Shown piece by piece: positions 1 through 9,121 of a stretch of 64,000 nt of DNA. The DNA is from an uncultured Clostridia bacterium (GTDB taxonomy: Bacteria > Bacillota > Clostridia > Christensenellales > CAG-138). The first letter of the stretch is position 1. The number at the start of each line of letters is the position of its first letter. Where the stretch lies: NCBI GenBank assembly GCA_934633985.1, contig CAKTYU010000001.1:62001-126000 (forward strand). The letters are read 5' to 3'. Made by a program: the position numbers and the translations under genes. The notes under the pieces were generated by a model. The model saw only the letters and a list, made by a program, of their open reading frames with translations. It had not been told where the DNA came from and did not search any database.

Positions 1-2
1 CC

Positions 3-2123
3 TCCATACTTTACGACTGCCTCAAGAGTATGGGTGCAGATGCGATATACGATATACCGTCGCGGCACGACGAGGGCTACGGACTGAACATACCGGCTGT
101 GGAGCGGCTGCACGAAATGGGCGTGCAGCTCATAGTCACCGTGGATAACGGCGTAAAGGCATACGGCGAGATAGACAGGTGCCGCGAGCTGGGAATGGAC
201 GTGGTGGTGACGGATCACCACCGCTGCGACGGCAGGATACCCGAATGCTGCGCCGTGGTGTGCCATACCCGTGAGGACGACACATACCCCAACGGCGATA
301 TATGCGGCGCAGGCATAGCGTGGAAGCTGGCGGAGGGCCTTATAGGCCGGGAAGCCGCCAAACGCTACCTCCCTCAGGCAGGCATAGCCACGATGGCAGA
401 CGTCGTGCCGCTGCTGGGCGAAAACCGGGCAATAGTGGCCGTGGCGTTAGATATGATAAACAAGGGCGATTGCTGCCTTGGCATAAGGGCGCTAGGCTAT
501 ATGGTGAACGAAAGGAGCGATACTTTCGTAGCCCGCGACCTCTCCTTCGGCTTCGGGCCGAGGCTCAACGCCGCGGGAAGGATGGAGGACGCGGGAATAT
601 GTGTGGAGCTGCTCTGCACGGAGGACGCGGAAAAGGCGCAGAGGGCGGCCGGGCTTTTGGACGAGCTCAACCGCCGCCGCCAGGCGGAGGAGGGGGACAT
701 AATAGCTTCCGCATCTGAGATGGCGGATGGGCTGGACCTTACGAGGGGCCGCTCCATAGTGCTGAAATCCCCTAACTGGAACCCCGGCGTGATAGGCATA
801 GCCGCGGCGAGGATAGCGGAAAGGTATTACCGCCCGACGCTGCTGTTTTCAGAAAAAAACGGTGTGCTGACTGGCTCCGCAAGGTCTGTGCCGGGGGTGG
901 ATCTCTATCGGGCGCTCAACGCCAACAACAGGTTTTTCACCCGCTTCGGCGGCCACGCTTATGCGGCGGGCGTAACCATGCCCGAGGAGGATTTTGAGGA
1001 GTTCCGCCGGGCGCTGGACGCTACCTTCATCAGCACTGTGGATCAGGAGTTGTTTATACCAAGAAGGAGCTACGAGGCGGAGATAGAGCTTTCCGAGCTT
1101 ACTATTCCAATGGTGGAGGAGCTGGAGCTGCTGTCCCCCTTTGGCGAGGGCAATCCGGAGCCGTCCTTTCGGACGGACGGTATGCTGCTGCGGGGGCTCA
1201 GGCGCATAGGCAGCAGCGGCAGCCACATAAAGGCCACCGCCGTAAAGGAGGACAGGTATGTGGATCTTGTGGCCTTTTCAAAGGGGCATCAGTTCTCGGA
1301 GCTTGCGGATATGAGCCGCTGCGACGCCATATACACGCCCATGATAAACAAGTGGAACGGTATGCGCTCGGTGCAGCTCCGCGTCCGCGATATGCGCCCC
1401 GCACCCATAGACGAGCCCGGGGCCTTTATGGAGGACAGGCGGGATAAATTTATTGATGCATTCTCGGAAAATATATTGTATAATACAGGTTGTGACATTG
1501 ATACCATAGGGGAAAAGGCGTATGATCTTGAAAGGCTGCTGACGGGCTCCATAGCGGGGACGATGATAGTATGCTTTACCGGGGAGGGCGCCGCAGACCT
1601 TATGCGGGAGCTGGCGGATAAGGGGCTTCTAGGAAGGATAGATACGGTTTTCCGCTGCAACCGGCGTTTCCCCTGCGGCTATCACACGGCTGTTTTCGGC
1701 CCGGTGATAGATTCCCTCGACCTTTCCCGCTTCGGCAGCGTCTTGATGTACGACAGCGCCGACGCAGGCTTTGCCAAGAGGCTCGGAGGCATAGCGCCCC
1801 ATGCCGAGATAATACCGGGCAGGGCGTATCCCATAGGCTGCTTTGCCTCACTGGCGCTGGAAAGGCGGGATATTGCGGCGTATTATAAGGCGCTGCGCTC
1901 ATCGGAAAGGCGCTTTTTCAACCGCGAGGAGCTTATAGACTACCTTTCCGCCGTAACGGGCACCCCTGCGCGAATGGCAAGGCTGGGGGAAAGGGTAATG
2001 GAGGAGCTGGGCTTTATTGATGCTGACGAGGGCATACGGCTAATAAAGGCCCCGCCTCAGCGGGACCTTATGGAAAGCCCCACATACTCCGCCGCCCAAA
2101 GGCTCAAGCCCATTGGGAAATGA
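3..2123 (+). CDS. recJ: Single-stranded-DNA-specific exonuclease RecJ (5' end outside window)
   Basis: The frame is open from the first bases of the window, so the gene starts upstream; about 706 residues are present. The DHH phosphoesterase core is visible (VTVDNG, VVTDHH), followed by FGFGPRLNAAGRM and the DHHA1-type GGHAYAAGVTM motif near residue 315. The DxDG metal motif that precedes the visible start is missing only because of the window edge. The C-terminal part after about residue 470 is the divergent extra domain seen in Firmicute RecJ. RecJ degrades 5' ends of single-stranded DNA in RecF-pathway repair and mismatch repair, in the cytoplasm. It is followed 45 bp later by apt on the same strand, an arrangement common in Clostridia (recJ-apt-rel). 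I see no terminator after it, so co-transcription is likely. Confidence 0.95.
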   Translation, partial: SILYDCLKSMGADAIYDIPSRHDEGYGLNIPAVERLHEMGVQLIVTVDNGVKAYGEIDRCRELGMDVVVTDHHRCDGRIPECCAVVCHTREDDTYPNGDICGAGIAWKLAEGLIGREAAKRYLPQAGIATMADVVPLLGENRAIVAVALDMINKGDCCLGIRALGYMVNERSDTFVARDLSFGFGPRLNAAGRMEDAGICVELLCTEDAEKAQRAAGLLDELNRRRQAEEGDIIASASEMADGLDLTRGRSIVLKSPNWNPGVIGIAAARIAERYYRPTLLFSEKNGVLTGSARSVPGVDLYRALNANNRFFTRFGGHAYAAGVTMPEEDFEEFRRALDATFISTVDQELFIPRRSYEAEIELSELTIPMVEELELLSPFGEGNPEPSFRTDGMLLRGLRRIGSSGSHIKATAVKEDRYVDLVAFSKGHQFSELADMSRCDAIYTPMINKWNGMRSVQLRVRDMRPAPIDEPGAFMEDRRDKFIDAFSENILYNTGCDIDTIGEKAYDLERLLTGSIAGTMIVCFTGEGAADLMRELADKGLLGRIDTVFRCNRRFPCGYHTAVFGPVIDSLDLSRFGSVLMYDSADAGFAKRLGGIAPHAEIIPGRAYPIGCFASLALERRDIAAYYKALRSSERRFFNREELIDYLSAVTGTPARMARLGERVMEELGFIDADEGIRLIKAPPQRDLMESPTYSAAQRLKPIGK

Positions 2124-2168
2124 AAAACAAAACATCTGCAGTACGCAATGACTGGAGGAACAATAAAA

Positions 2169-2684
2169 ATGGATCTTAAGACCGCTGTGCGCTCTATTCC
2201 CGACTTTCCCAAGCCCGGCATACTTTTCCGGGACGTCACTACCCTGTTCCAGGACCCGGAGGCCTTCAGGCAGCTTATAGACGAGCTTGCAAGGAGCCTT
2301 GAGGGTAAGCAGGTAGACCTTGTGGTAGGCCCGGAGGCGAGGGGCTTCGTGGTGGGCTCGGCGCTGGCTTACGCACTCAACGCCGGCTTGGTGCTGGCGA
2401 GGAAGCCCGGCAAGCTCCCCTGCGAGTCGCTGCGCTATGAGTACGCCCTCGAGTACGGCACGGATTCCCTTGAAATACACGTGGGCGCTATAAAGCCCGG
2501 ACAGAAGGTAGTGGTGGTGGACGATCTGCTGGCCACCGGCGGCACCTGCCTCGCCACCGCCAAGCTCGTGGAGGAGATGGGCGGCGAGGTGGTTGGCGCG
2601 CGCTTTGCAATAGAGCTCGCATCTGAGTGCGGGGGCAGGGAGAACCTCAAGGGTTACGACGTGTACTCCGCAATAGTATACTAA
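2169..2684 (+). CDS. apt: Adenine phosphoribosyltransferase
   Basis: 171 residues, the usual Apt length. It converts adenine and PRPP to AMP in purine salvage. The PRPP-binding loop VVVVDDLLATGGT is present near residue 120, and PKPGILFRDVTTL near the N terminus is typical of Apt. An in-frame ATG exists at 2148 but has no ribosome site; GGAGG at 2154-2158 lies 10 bases before the ATG at 2169, so I chose 2169. It sits between recJ and rel, all on the plus strand. A strong hairpin follows at 2701-2728. Confidence 0.95.
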   Translation: MDLKTAVRSIPDFPKPGILFRDVTTLFQDPEAFRQLIDELARSLEGKQVDLVVGPEARGFVVGSALAYALNAGLVLARKPGKLPCESLRYEYALEYGTDSLEIHVGAIKPGQKVVVVDDLLATGGTCLATAKLVEEMGGEVVGARFAIELASECGGRENLKGYDVYSAIVY

Positions 2685-2700
2685 TTTAACAGCACTTTAT

Positions 2701-2746
2701 GAAATCAACGGTGCAGGCCGTTGATTTCTGTTATAATTTTTATAAT
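2701..2746 (+). terminator. Hairpin after apt, possibly overlapping a rel promoter
   Basis: A perfect 11-bp stem (2701-2711 with 2718-2728) with a six-base loop is followed by an AT-rich run rather than a clean T-tract. TATAAT at 2741-2746, with TTGATT inside the stem at 2721-2726 (14-bp spacing, short), could act as a weak promoter for rel. It reads as partial termination plus re-initiation; function is inferred. Confidence 0.5.
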
Positions 2747-2776
2747 AGAGGCAATCAAACCGAAAGGAGGGGCAAA

Positions 2777-4966
2777 ATGGACAAGCTCAGGGAGATATGT
2801 TCAAAGACATTCACGCCGGAGGAAATGCAGACGCTGGATCGGGCTATTGAGTTTACCAAGGAGGTTCATGCCCATCAGACCCGCCATTCCGGTGAGCCGT
2901 ATTATGTCCACCCGGAAAGCGTGGCTATAATGCTCGCCAATATGGGCATGGACAGCCATACCATACTGGCAGGCCTCATGCACGACGTAATAGAGGACGG
3001 CAAGGATATAACCTATGAAAAGCTCGCCGCCATGTTCGGGAAGGATATCGCCGGCATGGTGGACGGTGTAACAAAGCTCACCAAGACCGGAAAGAACGAT
3101 ATGATAAGCCGCGAGGACATACAGGCGGAAAGCTTCCGCAAGATGTTCCTCGCCATAGCAAACGACATCCGCGTGGTCATAATAAAGCTCAACGACAGGC
3201 TTCATAATATGCGTACCCTCCAGTATTGCAGCGAGGAAAAGCAGCTCCGCAAGGCCCGCGAAACGCTGGATATATATGCGCCCCTCGCGCATCGCTTCGG
3301 CATGGGCGCGATGAAGTGCGAGCTGGAGGACCTATGCATGAAGTATCTCTGGCCGGAGGAGTACAAAAAGCTGGAGCAGGCCATGATACCCTATCAGGAG
3401 GAGCGGATGCGGACCCTGAACAAGGCCATGGAGGATATAGAAAGGGCGCTTAAGGAGGAGGGGATAGAGGCCACGCTCTCAGGACGCCCCAAGCACTTTT
3501 ACAGCATATACAAAAAGACCGTCCGCCAGCAAAAGACCATAGACGAGATATACGACCTCATAGCCATAAGGGTGATAGTCAACACGGTAAACGACTGCTA
3601 CGCCACGCTCGGCATAATACATTCCCTCTGGAAGCCCATGCCGGGGCGCTTTAAGGACTATATCGCAATGCCCAAGACCAATATGTACCGCTCGCTGCAT
3701 ACGACGCTGTTTTCAAACGACGGCATGGGCATGCCCTTCGAGGTGCAGATAAGGACGCCGGAGATGCACAAGGCGGCTGAATACGGCATAGCGGCGCACT
3801 GGATGTACAAGGAGGGGCGGAGCAGCCCGGACGACCTGGACAGCAAGCTGGCGTGGCTCCGGGAGGCCCTGTCCTTGGAGGCAGAGTCCAACACCACGCG
3901 GGAATTTATAGAGAACATACGCAAGGACTTTTTTGGCGATTACGTCTACGTGCTTACCCCGCAGGGCAAGATAATAGACTTGGTGACCGGCTCCACGCCG
4001 ATAGACTTCGCATACAGGATACACTCAAACGTGGGCAACCACGTTCAGCACGCGAAGGTGAACGGCGCGCTGGTGCGCCTCGACTACAAGCTGAAAAACA
4101 ACGACGTGGTGGAGATAATAACCTCCCCGAACGCCGCGCCCAGCTACGACTGGCTGAAGGTGGCCAAGACGCAGCAGGCCAAGGCCAAAATACGCACGTG
4201 GTTCAAGAAGGCCAACCGCGAGGAGAACATACAGCGGGGCAAGGATATGCTCTCCGAGGCGCTGAAGCGCCAGGGGGCGCAGCTAAGCGACTTTACCGGC
4301 AAGAAGGAATACTTCGAGGATATATTAAAAAAGTTCAACATGTCCGACTTGGACGACGTATACGCCTCGATAGGCTACGGCGGCATAACCACGGGACAGG
4401 TGACGAACAAGCTGCTTGAGCAGGCAAAAAAGGAGGCTAAGGCGGCGGCCGCCGCAGAGCGCCTCGAGCGGCTGGACGAGGAGCAGCAGAGCAGGCCGGA
4501 TAACCGCGGCAACGGCAAGGGCGTGATAGTGGAGGGGGACACCGGAATGGTGGTACGCTTTGCCCGCTGCTGCACGCCGCTGCCCGGCGACGATATAATA
4601 GGCTACATCACCCGCGGCAGAGGAGTTTCCATACACAGGAGGGACTGCCCGAACATAGGCGACCTCCTCATGGATCCCGAAAGGGTAGTGCGGGCGGAAT
4701 GGGCGAGCAACGCAAAGAGCAGCTATACCGCCACAATACAGGTAGTGGCGGATGAGCGCACAGGCCTTCTTATGGAGGTATCGCAGGTGCTCGCCGGCAT
4801 GAACATAAGCATTACCGCCATGACCGCGAAGGTGGACAGGACAAACCAGAGCATAATACAGACACAGCTTTCCTTTGACGTATCCAGCACGGATCAGCTC
4901 AACAACATAATCAAGAGCATACGCAAGGTGCGCTCCGTCAAGGAAGTATACAGGGTAAACCAGTAA
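2777..4966 (+). CDS. relA: Bifunctional (p)ppGpp synthetase/hydrolase Rel
   Basis: 729 residues with the full long-RSH layout: N-terminal HD hydrolase (LMHDVIEDG, residues 68-76), synthetase domain with GRPKHFYSIYKK and EVQIRTPEMHKAAEYGIAAHW, TGS domain (VYVLTPQGKIIDL), and a C-terminal ACT domain. The synthetase carries RFKD (residues 291-294), the charged RxKD motif known from bifunctional Rel/SpoT enzymes rather than synthetase-only RelA, and the HD motif is intact; both activities are therefore predicted. It makes and degrades the stringent alarmone in the cytoplasm on ribosomes. The start at 2777 is chosen because AAAGGAGG stands just upstream; the longer frame from 2699 has no ribosome site and begins inside the hairpin. 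Confidence 0.96.
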   Translation: MDKLREICSKTFTPEEMQTLDRAIEFTKEVHAHQTRHSGEPYYVHPESVAIMLANMGMDSHTILAGLMHDVIEDGKDITYEKLAAMFGKDIAGMVDGVTKLTKTGKNDMISREDIQAESFRKMFLAIANDIRVVIIKLNDRLHNMRTLQYCSEEKQLRKARETLDIYAPLAHRFGMGAMKCELEDLCMKYLWPEEYKKLEQAMIPYQEERMRTLNKAMEDIERALKEEGIEATLSGRPKHFYSIYKKTVRQQKTIDEIYDLIAIRVIVNTVNDCYATLGIIHSLWKPMPGRFKDYIAMPKTNMYRSLHTTLFSNDGMGMPFEVQIRTPEMHKAAEYGIAAHWMYKEGRSSPDDLDSKLAWLREALSLEAESNTTREFIENIRKDFFGDYVYVLTPQGKIIDLVTGSTPIDFAYRIHSNVGNHVQHAKVNGALVRLDYKLKNNDVVEIITSPNAAPSYDWLKVAKTQQAKAKIRTWFKKANREENIQRGKDMLSEALKRQGAQLSDFTGKKEYFEDILKKFNMSDLDDVYASIGYGGITTGQVTNKLLEQAKKEAKAAAAAERLERLDEEQQSRPDNRGNGKGVIVEGDTGMVVRFARCCTPLPGDDIIGYITRGRGVSIHRRDCPNIGDLLMDPERVVRAEWASNAKSSYTATIQVVADERTGLLMEVSQVLAGMNISITAMTAKVDRTNQSIIQTQLSFDVSSTDQLNNIIKSIRKVRSVKEVYRVNQ

Positions 4967-4987
4967 TAAATTTTAAGGAGAAGGCGT

Positions 4988-5434
4988 ATGCGGGCAGTAG
5001 TGCAGAGAGTATCCGAGGCATCGGTAAGCATAGAAGGGAATATTAAGGGCAGCATAGCCAGGGGCTTTATGGTACTGCTGGGGGTAGAGGACGTAGACGA
5101 GCAGGCCGACCTTGACTATATATGCGAAAAGCTCATCGGCCTAAGGGTATTTGAGGACGGCGAGGGCAAGATGAACCTGAGCATAACGGATACGGGCGGC
5201 GAGATACTTATAATATCCCAGTTCACGCTTTTCGGTGATGCGCGCAAGGGCAGGCGCCCCAGCTTCATAAAGGCGGCGAGGCCGGAAAAGGCCATACCCA
5301 TGTATGAGGCGGCGATAGCGAGGCTCAGCGAAAGCGTGCCGGTGCAGTGCGGAGAGTTTGGGGCGGATATGCAGGTCAGCCTCATAAACGACGGCCCCGT
5401 GACCATACTGCTGGACAGCAAAAGGACATTTTAA
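4988..5434 (+). CDS. dtd: D-aminoacyl-tRNA deacylase
   Basis: 148 residues, typical length. It hydrolyses D-aminoacyl-tRNAs formed by mischarging (and glycyl-tRNA-Ala). The start MRAVVQRVSEASV, the SQFTLFGDARKGRRPSF segment and the C-terminal NDGPVTILLDS (the GxPVT cross-subunit loop) are diagnostic. It lies 21 bp after rel with an AAGGAGAAGG ribosome site, the same rel-dtd order as in Bacillus, so one operon is likely. Confidence 0.95.
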   Translation: MRAVVQRVSEASVSIEGNIKGSIARGFMVLLGVEDVDEQADLDYICEKLIGLRVFEDGEGKMNLSITDTGGEILIISQFTLFGDARKGRRPSFIKAARPEKAIPMYEAAIARLSESVPVQCGEFGADMQVSLINDGPVTILLDSKRTF

Positions 5435-5448
5435 GCGGGGGAAAAGGC

Positions 5449-6072
5449 ATGAAAAGAGATATAACCGTAAACAGCATAGAAACCGGCCCGTACTGCGTGA
5501 ACACCTACTTTGTGCGGATGGACAGCAGCGACGAGTGCGTCGTTATAGACCCGGCGGACGCGGGGAAGGTAAACGCATACCTTGAAAAAAACGGCCTGAG
5601 GTGCAGCGCCGTACTGCTCACACACTGTCATTTCGACCATATACTGGGCGTGCCGGAGCTGCAAAGGCAGGGCATGAGGGTATACATAGGCGAGCCGGAC
5701 GAGGCGGGCCTCAGGGATAAGAGCATAAATCTCACCTTCAGAAAGATCGAGCCCTTCTATGCGGATGTAAAGCTCAAGGATGGCGACACGGTAAGGGAGG
5801 CGGGGCTTGAGCTCAAGGTCCTGCTCACCCCCGGACACACCATGGGAGGCGTCAGCTATGTATTGGAGGAAAAGAAGTGCGTATTCGTGGGCGATACCCT
5901 TTTCCGCAGGAGCATAGGCAGGACGGACTTCAGCTACGGAAGCTATGAGGATATAGTAAGCTCCATAAAGAATAAGCTCTTTGCCTTGGAGGGCGACTAT
6001 ATAGCCTATCCGGGCCACGGCCCGGCGACCACCCTGGACGAGGAGCGGGCAGCAAACCCGTATGTTAGGTAG
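5449..6072 (+). CDS. Metallo-beta-lactamase-fold hydrolase (glyoxalase II-like)
   Basis: 207 residues. The metal motif THCHFDH, then GHTMGG, VGDTLFRRSIGRTD and YPGHGP give the full set of histidine and aspartate ligands of a binuclear metal site. Family members include glyoxalase II and YqgX/YcbL-like thioesterases; the substrate cannot be read from the sequence. The gene follows dtd by 14 bp and overlaps no essential sequence of hemZ; rel-dtd-MBL-hemZ is a conserved string in Clostridia. The frame extends upstream to 5347 inside dtd, but the start MKRDITVN at 5449 has the ribosome site. Confidence 0.88.
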   Translation: MKRDITVNSIETGPYCVNTYFVRMDSSDECVVIDPADAGKVNAYLEKNGLRCSAVLLTHCHFDHILGVPELQRQGMRVYIGEPDEAGLRDKSINLTFRKIEPFYADVKLKDGDTVREAGLELKVLLTPGHTMGGVSYVLEEKKCVFVGDTLFRRSIGRTDFSYGSYEDIVSSIKNKLFALEGDYIAYPGHGPATTLDEERAANPYVR

Positions 6073-6085
6073 ATCGGGAGAGGAA

Positions 6086-7540
6086 ATGATAAGGGTATAT
6101 ACTGACCACCCGGATTTTTTGAACGATCTGGGCGAGGTGATAAGGCTTTATCTTCCAATGGAGGAGGTAGTCCCCGCCGAAGGCGGCGAGGCCGCCCCCT
6201 TTATTTCGGCCGTGCTGGAGGAGGGCGATATGTGGCGCGCCGTCTGCACTGCCGATATGGATGGGGCGCGGGCAGAGTACGTCTATCTTCATCCAAACGT
6301 GGGCGGCGGCGAGCTGAACAGGAAGCGTTACCGCAAGCGCTGCATGAAGATAGCCGTTTTCCGCGCGCTGGGCAAGGTATATAAGGAGACGAGACTCCCC
6401 TGGGGCAGCCTTACAGGGATACGCCCCACGCGGCTCCTAAGGGAGCTGATAGCCGAAAAGGGCGAAAATGAGGCCCTTCGCTTCATGGCGGAGGAGTTCG
6501 ACGTGACCCCGGAAAAGCTCGCCCTGGCAAAGGAGATAGTGGATGTACAGCGGCCGTTCATGGACGTTACAGACAGGGATGTGGACGTGTATATAGGCAT
6601 ACCCTTCTGCCGGACACGGTGCCTTTATTGCTCCTTCGCCTCGGGCGTACGCACCGACAAGACGGACATGGCGGCCTACATAGCCGCGCTGAAGGAGGAT
6701 ATACGCCTCGGCGCGGAAATTGCCCGCGGCTGCGGCTATAAGATAAGAAGCATGTACATGGGGGGCGGCACGCCCACGGTTCTTACCGAGGGCGAGCTTG
6801 AGGACGTGCTTGGCTTTGCCCTCAAGCAGTACGGCGGCTATGGCCGGGAGTTCACCGTGGAGGCGGGCAGGCCGGATACCATAACAAGAGAAAAGCTCGA
6901 AATAATAAAAGCCATGGGGGCGGGCAGGATATCCATAAATCCCCAGACCATGTGCCAGAGGACGCTGGAGCTGGTGGGCAGGAGCCACACCCCAAGGGAT
7001 ATAGCGGACTGCCTGGAGATGGCCCGCTCCGTGGGCTTTGACAGCATAAACATGGACGTTATAGCCGGCCTGCCCGGGGAGGGCCTGCCAGATATGGAGC
7101 ATACCCTGTCCGAGATAAGCAGGCTGGCCCCGGATAACCTCACCGTGCATACGCTGGCCATAAAGCGTTCATCGCGATTGAAGCAGAGCCTTGGCAGCTA
7201 TGAGCTGCCGGATGGGGATACTGTGGAGGGCATGGTACAGCTCGGCATGGAGTATGCCCGGGGCATGGGCATGGCGCCGTATTATATGTACCGCCAGAAG
7301 TACATGAGCGGCAATTTGGAAAACGTGGGCTATGCAAAGCCTGATAAGGTGTGCATGTACAACATCGACATGATGGAGGAGACGACCTCCATAATGGCGC
7401 ATGGCGCGGGGGCCATGACCAAGCGCATATTCGATGGGGAATGCCGGGTGGAGCGCATACCCAACCCCAAGGACGTGAGCACCTATATCGCAAAGGTGCA
7501 TACCGTCGCCAAAGAGAAGCGGGAGCTGTACTCAAAGTAG
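6086..7540 (+). CDS. hemZ: Oxygen-independent coproporphyrinogen dehydrogenase-like radical SAM protein HemZ
   Basis: 484 residues. The radical-SAM motif CxxxCxxC is seen as PFCRTRCLYCSF near residue 180, followed by MYMGGGTPTVL and FTVEAGRPDT typical of the HemN/HemZ group. HemZ-type proteins have an N-terminal extension of about 170 residues, present here. Proposed role: oxidative decarboxylation of coproporphyrinogen III, though no other haem genes are in the window and some HemZ-like proteins may act elsewhere. The start at 6086 has GGGAGAGG upstream; an in-frame ATG at 6062 lies inside the preceding gene and lacks one. Confidence 0.88.
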   Translation: MIRVYTDHPDFLNDLGEVIRLYLPMEEVVPAEGGEAAPFISAVLEEGDMWRAVCTADMDGARAEYVYLHPNVGGGELNRKRYRKRCMKIAVFRALGKVYKETRLPWGSLTGIRPTRLLRELIAEKGENEALRFMAEEFDVTPEKLALAKEIVDVQRPFMDVTDRDVDVYIGIPFCRTRCLYCSFASGVRTDKTDMAAYIAALKEDIRLGAEIARGCGYKIRSMYMGGGTPTVLTEGELEDVLGFALKQYGGYGREFTVEAGRPDTITREKLEIIKAMGAGRISINPQTMCQRTLELVGRSHTPRDIADCLEMARSVGFDSINMDVIAGLPGEGLPDMEHTLSEISRLAPDNLTVHTLAIKRSSRLKQSLGSYELPDGDTVEGMVQLGMEYARGMGMAPYYMYRQKYMSGNLENVGYAKPDKVCMYNIDMMEETTSIMAHGAGAMTKRIFDGECRVERIPNPKDVSTYIAKVHTVAKEKRELYSK

Positions 7541-7549
7541 TATACTTTC

Positions 7550-7578
7550 TTGACATTTTAGGCGTGCGATTATATAAT
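7550..7578 (+). promoter_or_regulatory. Housekeeping promoter of the hisS-aspS operon
   Basis: Perfect consensus: TTGACA at 7550-7555, 17-bp spacer, TATAAT at 7573-7578. It starts the T-box leader a few bases downstream. Confidence 0.9.
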
Positions 7579-7584
7579 TAGCAG

Positions 7585-7811
7585 GAATATTGGCATTGAC
7601 CGGAAGAGCGGCGAGAGAAAGCCTTCCTTATAGAGAGCGCGGGCCATGGCTGAAAGCCCCGCGGAGGATATCGCCGGAGACGCCCGTGAGCCGGCGGGTA
7701 AAAAGCCCGCCCGTATGGCCTGCGTTAAGGGCCTTGAGCCGGGGCTGCAAGCAGCCCAATTAGGGTGGTACCGCGGGTCTCCCGTCCCTTTGCCGGGCGG
7801 GAGACCCTTTT
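7585..7811 (+). promoter_or_regulatory. T-box leader of hisS-aspS, specifier probably GAC (Asp)
   Basis: The T-box sequence AGGGTGGTACCGCG is at 7762-7775, immediately overlapping a terminator (7775-7784 pairs with 7798-7807, then a short T-run). Stem I has the AGAGAGC element at 7633-7639 and an apical hairpin around 7640-7662. Aligning the 3' side of stem I with the clearer Trp T-box of this window (27804-27806) places the specifier triplet at 7679-7681, GAC, coding Asp; helices GGCGA/TCGCC flank the loop. Uncharged tRNA-Asp would stabilise the antiterminator and allow transcription. No CAC or CAT triplet (His) fits the specifier position. The T-box call is firm; the specifier assignment is by hand folding. 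Confidence 0.85.
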
Positions 7812-7840
7812 ATATTACTTACAGAATGCGAGGAGAGATC

Positions 7841-9106
7841 ATGGCAATTCAGGCGCCGAAGGGCACTAAGGACGTTACGCCGAGGGAAAGCTACAAATGG
7901 CAGTATATCGAGAAGATCGCAAGGGAAGCCTGCGACGATTTCGGGTTCAGCGAGATACGCACCCCCGTCATTGAGCATACCGAGCTGTTCCTTCGGGGAG
8001 TGGGCGATACCACGGATATAGTGCAGAAGGAAATGTACACCTTTGATGACAAGGGCGGCAGGTCCATAACCCTCAAGCCCGAGGGTACTGCCGGCGCGGC
8101 CCGCATGTTCATAGAAAACAACCTCTTCAACGACCCCCAGCCCACCAAGATGTATTATCTCTACTGTCCTGTGTTTCGCTATGATAAGCCTCAGGCGGGC
8201 AGGCTGCGTGAGCATCATCAGTTCGGCGTGGAGGTATACGGCGCACCCCGGGCGAGCATAGACGCCGAATGCATAGAGCTTGCCATGACGGTCCTCAATA
8301 AGATAGGCGTGAAGGGCCTTTCCGTAAACATAAACAGCATAGGTTGCCCTAATTGCAGGCCGAAATACAACGAGCTGCTAAAGGAATACCTGAGGAGCAA
8401 TTACGACGGCCTCTGCGAGACCTGCAAAAGCCGCTTTGAGAAGAACCCGCTCCGCATATTGGACTGCAAGGAGGAAAAGTGCAAAAGGATATGCGAGGGC
8501 GCGCCAACTATTCTGGACTGCCTCTGCGAGGAGTGCAGTGAGCACTTTGAAGAGCTCAAGGGCTGCCTCGACAGCGTGGGCATACAGTACAGGGTGGATC
8601 CCTTCATAGTGCGCGGACTGGACTACTACACAAAGACGGTGTTTGAGATAATCGCGGACAGCGAGGGATATTCCGGCACGGTATGCGGCGGAGGCCGCTA
8701 TGACGGGCTGCTGGAGCAGCTCGGCGGCCCCAAGCTCCCCGGCATAGGCTTCGGAATGGGAATGGAAAGGCTGCTGCTCATAGCGGAGCTTTCGGGGGCG
8801 CATATACCCCAGCCTCGCGGCATTGAGGTATACGTGGCGGCGATGGGCGAGGAGGCCCGTCGGGTGGGCTTCACCCTTACCGCAAAGCTGCGCGGCAGCG
8901 GCATAAAGACTGAATTTGACCACGTGGGCAAGAGCTTCAAGGCGCAGTTCAAGTACGCCAACAAGATAGGCGCCAGGTTCGTGGCCATATTGGGCGACGA
9001 GGAGCTGGAGCGGGGCGAGGTGAAGCTCAAGGATATGGAAACAGGGGACGAGGGCTATGTCCCGATAGCCGCCCTTGGAAATAGGGTACAACAAATTTTA
9101 AGATAA
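7841..9106 (+). CDS. hisS: Histidyl-tRNA synthetase
   Basis: 421 residues, class II synthetase. It starts MAIQAPKGTKDV; motif 2 is seen at CPVFRYDKPQAGRLREHHQF, and the histidine-specific motifs RGLDYYTKTVFE and CGGGRYDGL follow. A C-terminal anticodon-binding domain starts near residue 325. A cysteine-rich stretch (CKEEKCKRICEG and neighbours, residues 200-240) is the insertion domain seen in Firmicute HisRS. The ATG at 7841 follows AGGAGAG and the T-box terminator; the longer open frame from 7646 runs through the T-box RNA and is not coding. Confidence 0.96.
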   Translation: MAIQAPKGTKDVTPRESYKWQYIEKIAREACDDFGFSEIRTPVIEHTELFLRGVGDTTDIVQKEMYTFDDKGGRSITLKPEGTAGAARMFIENNLFNDPQPTKMYYLYCPVFRYDKPQAGRLREHHQFGVEVYGAPRASIDAECIELAMTVLNKIGVKGLSVNINSIGCPNCRPKYNELLKEYLRSNYDGLCETCKSRFEKNPLRILDCKEEKCKRICEGAPTILDCLCEECSEHFEELKGCLDSVGIQYRVDPFIVRGLDYYTKTVFEIIADSEGYSGTVCGGGRYDGLLEQLGGPKLPGIGFGMGMERLLLIAELSGAHIPQPRGIEVYVAAMGEEARRVGFTLTAKLRGSGIKTEFDHVGKSFKAQFKYANKIGARFVAILGDEELERGEVKLKDMETGDEGYVPIAALGNRVQQILR

Positions 9107-9121
9107 GAGAGGGATACTACA

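Noticed and set aside
7585..7811. His-specific T-box, expected from hisS being first
   Set aside because: No His codon at the specifier position; GAC fits the aligned position.
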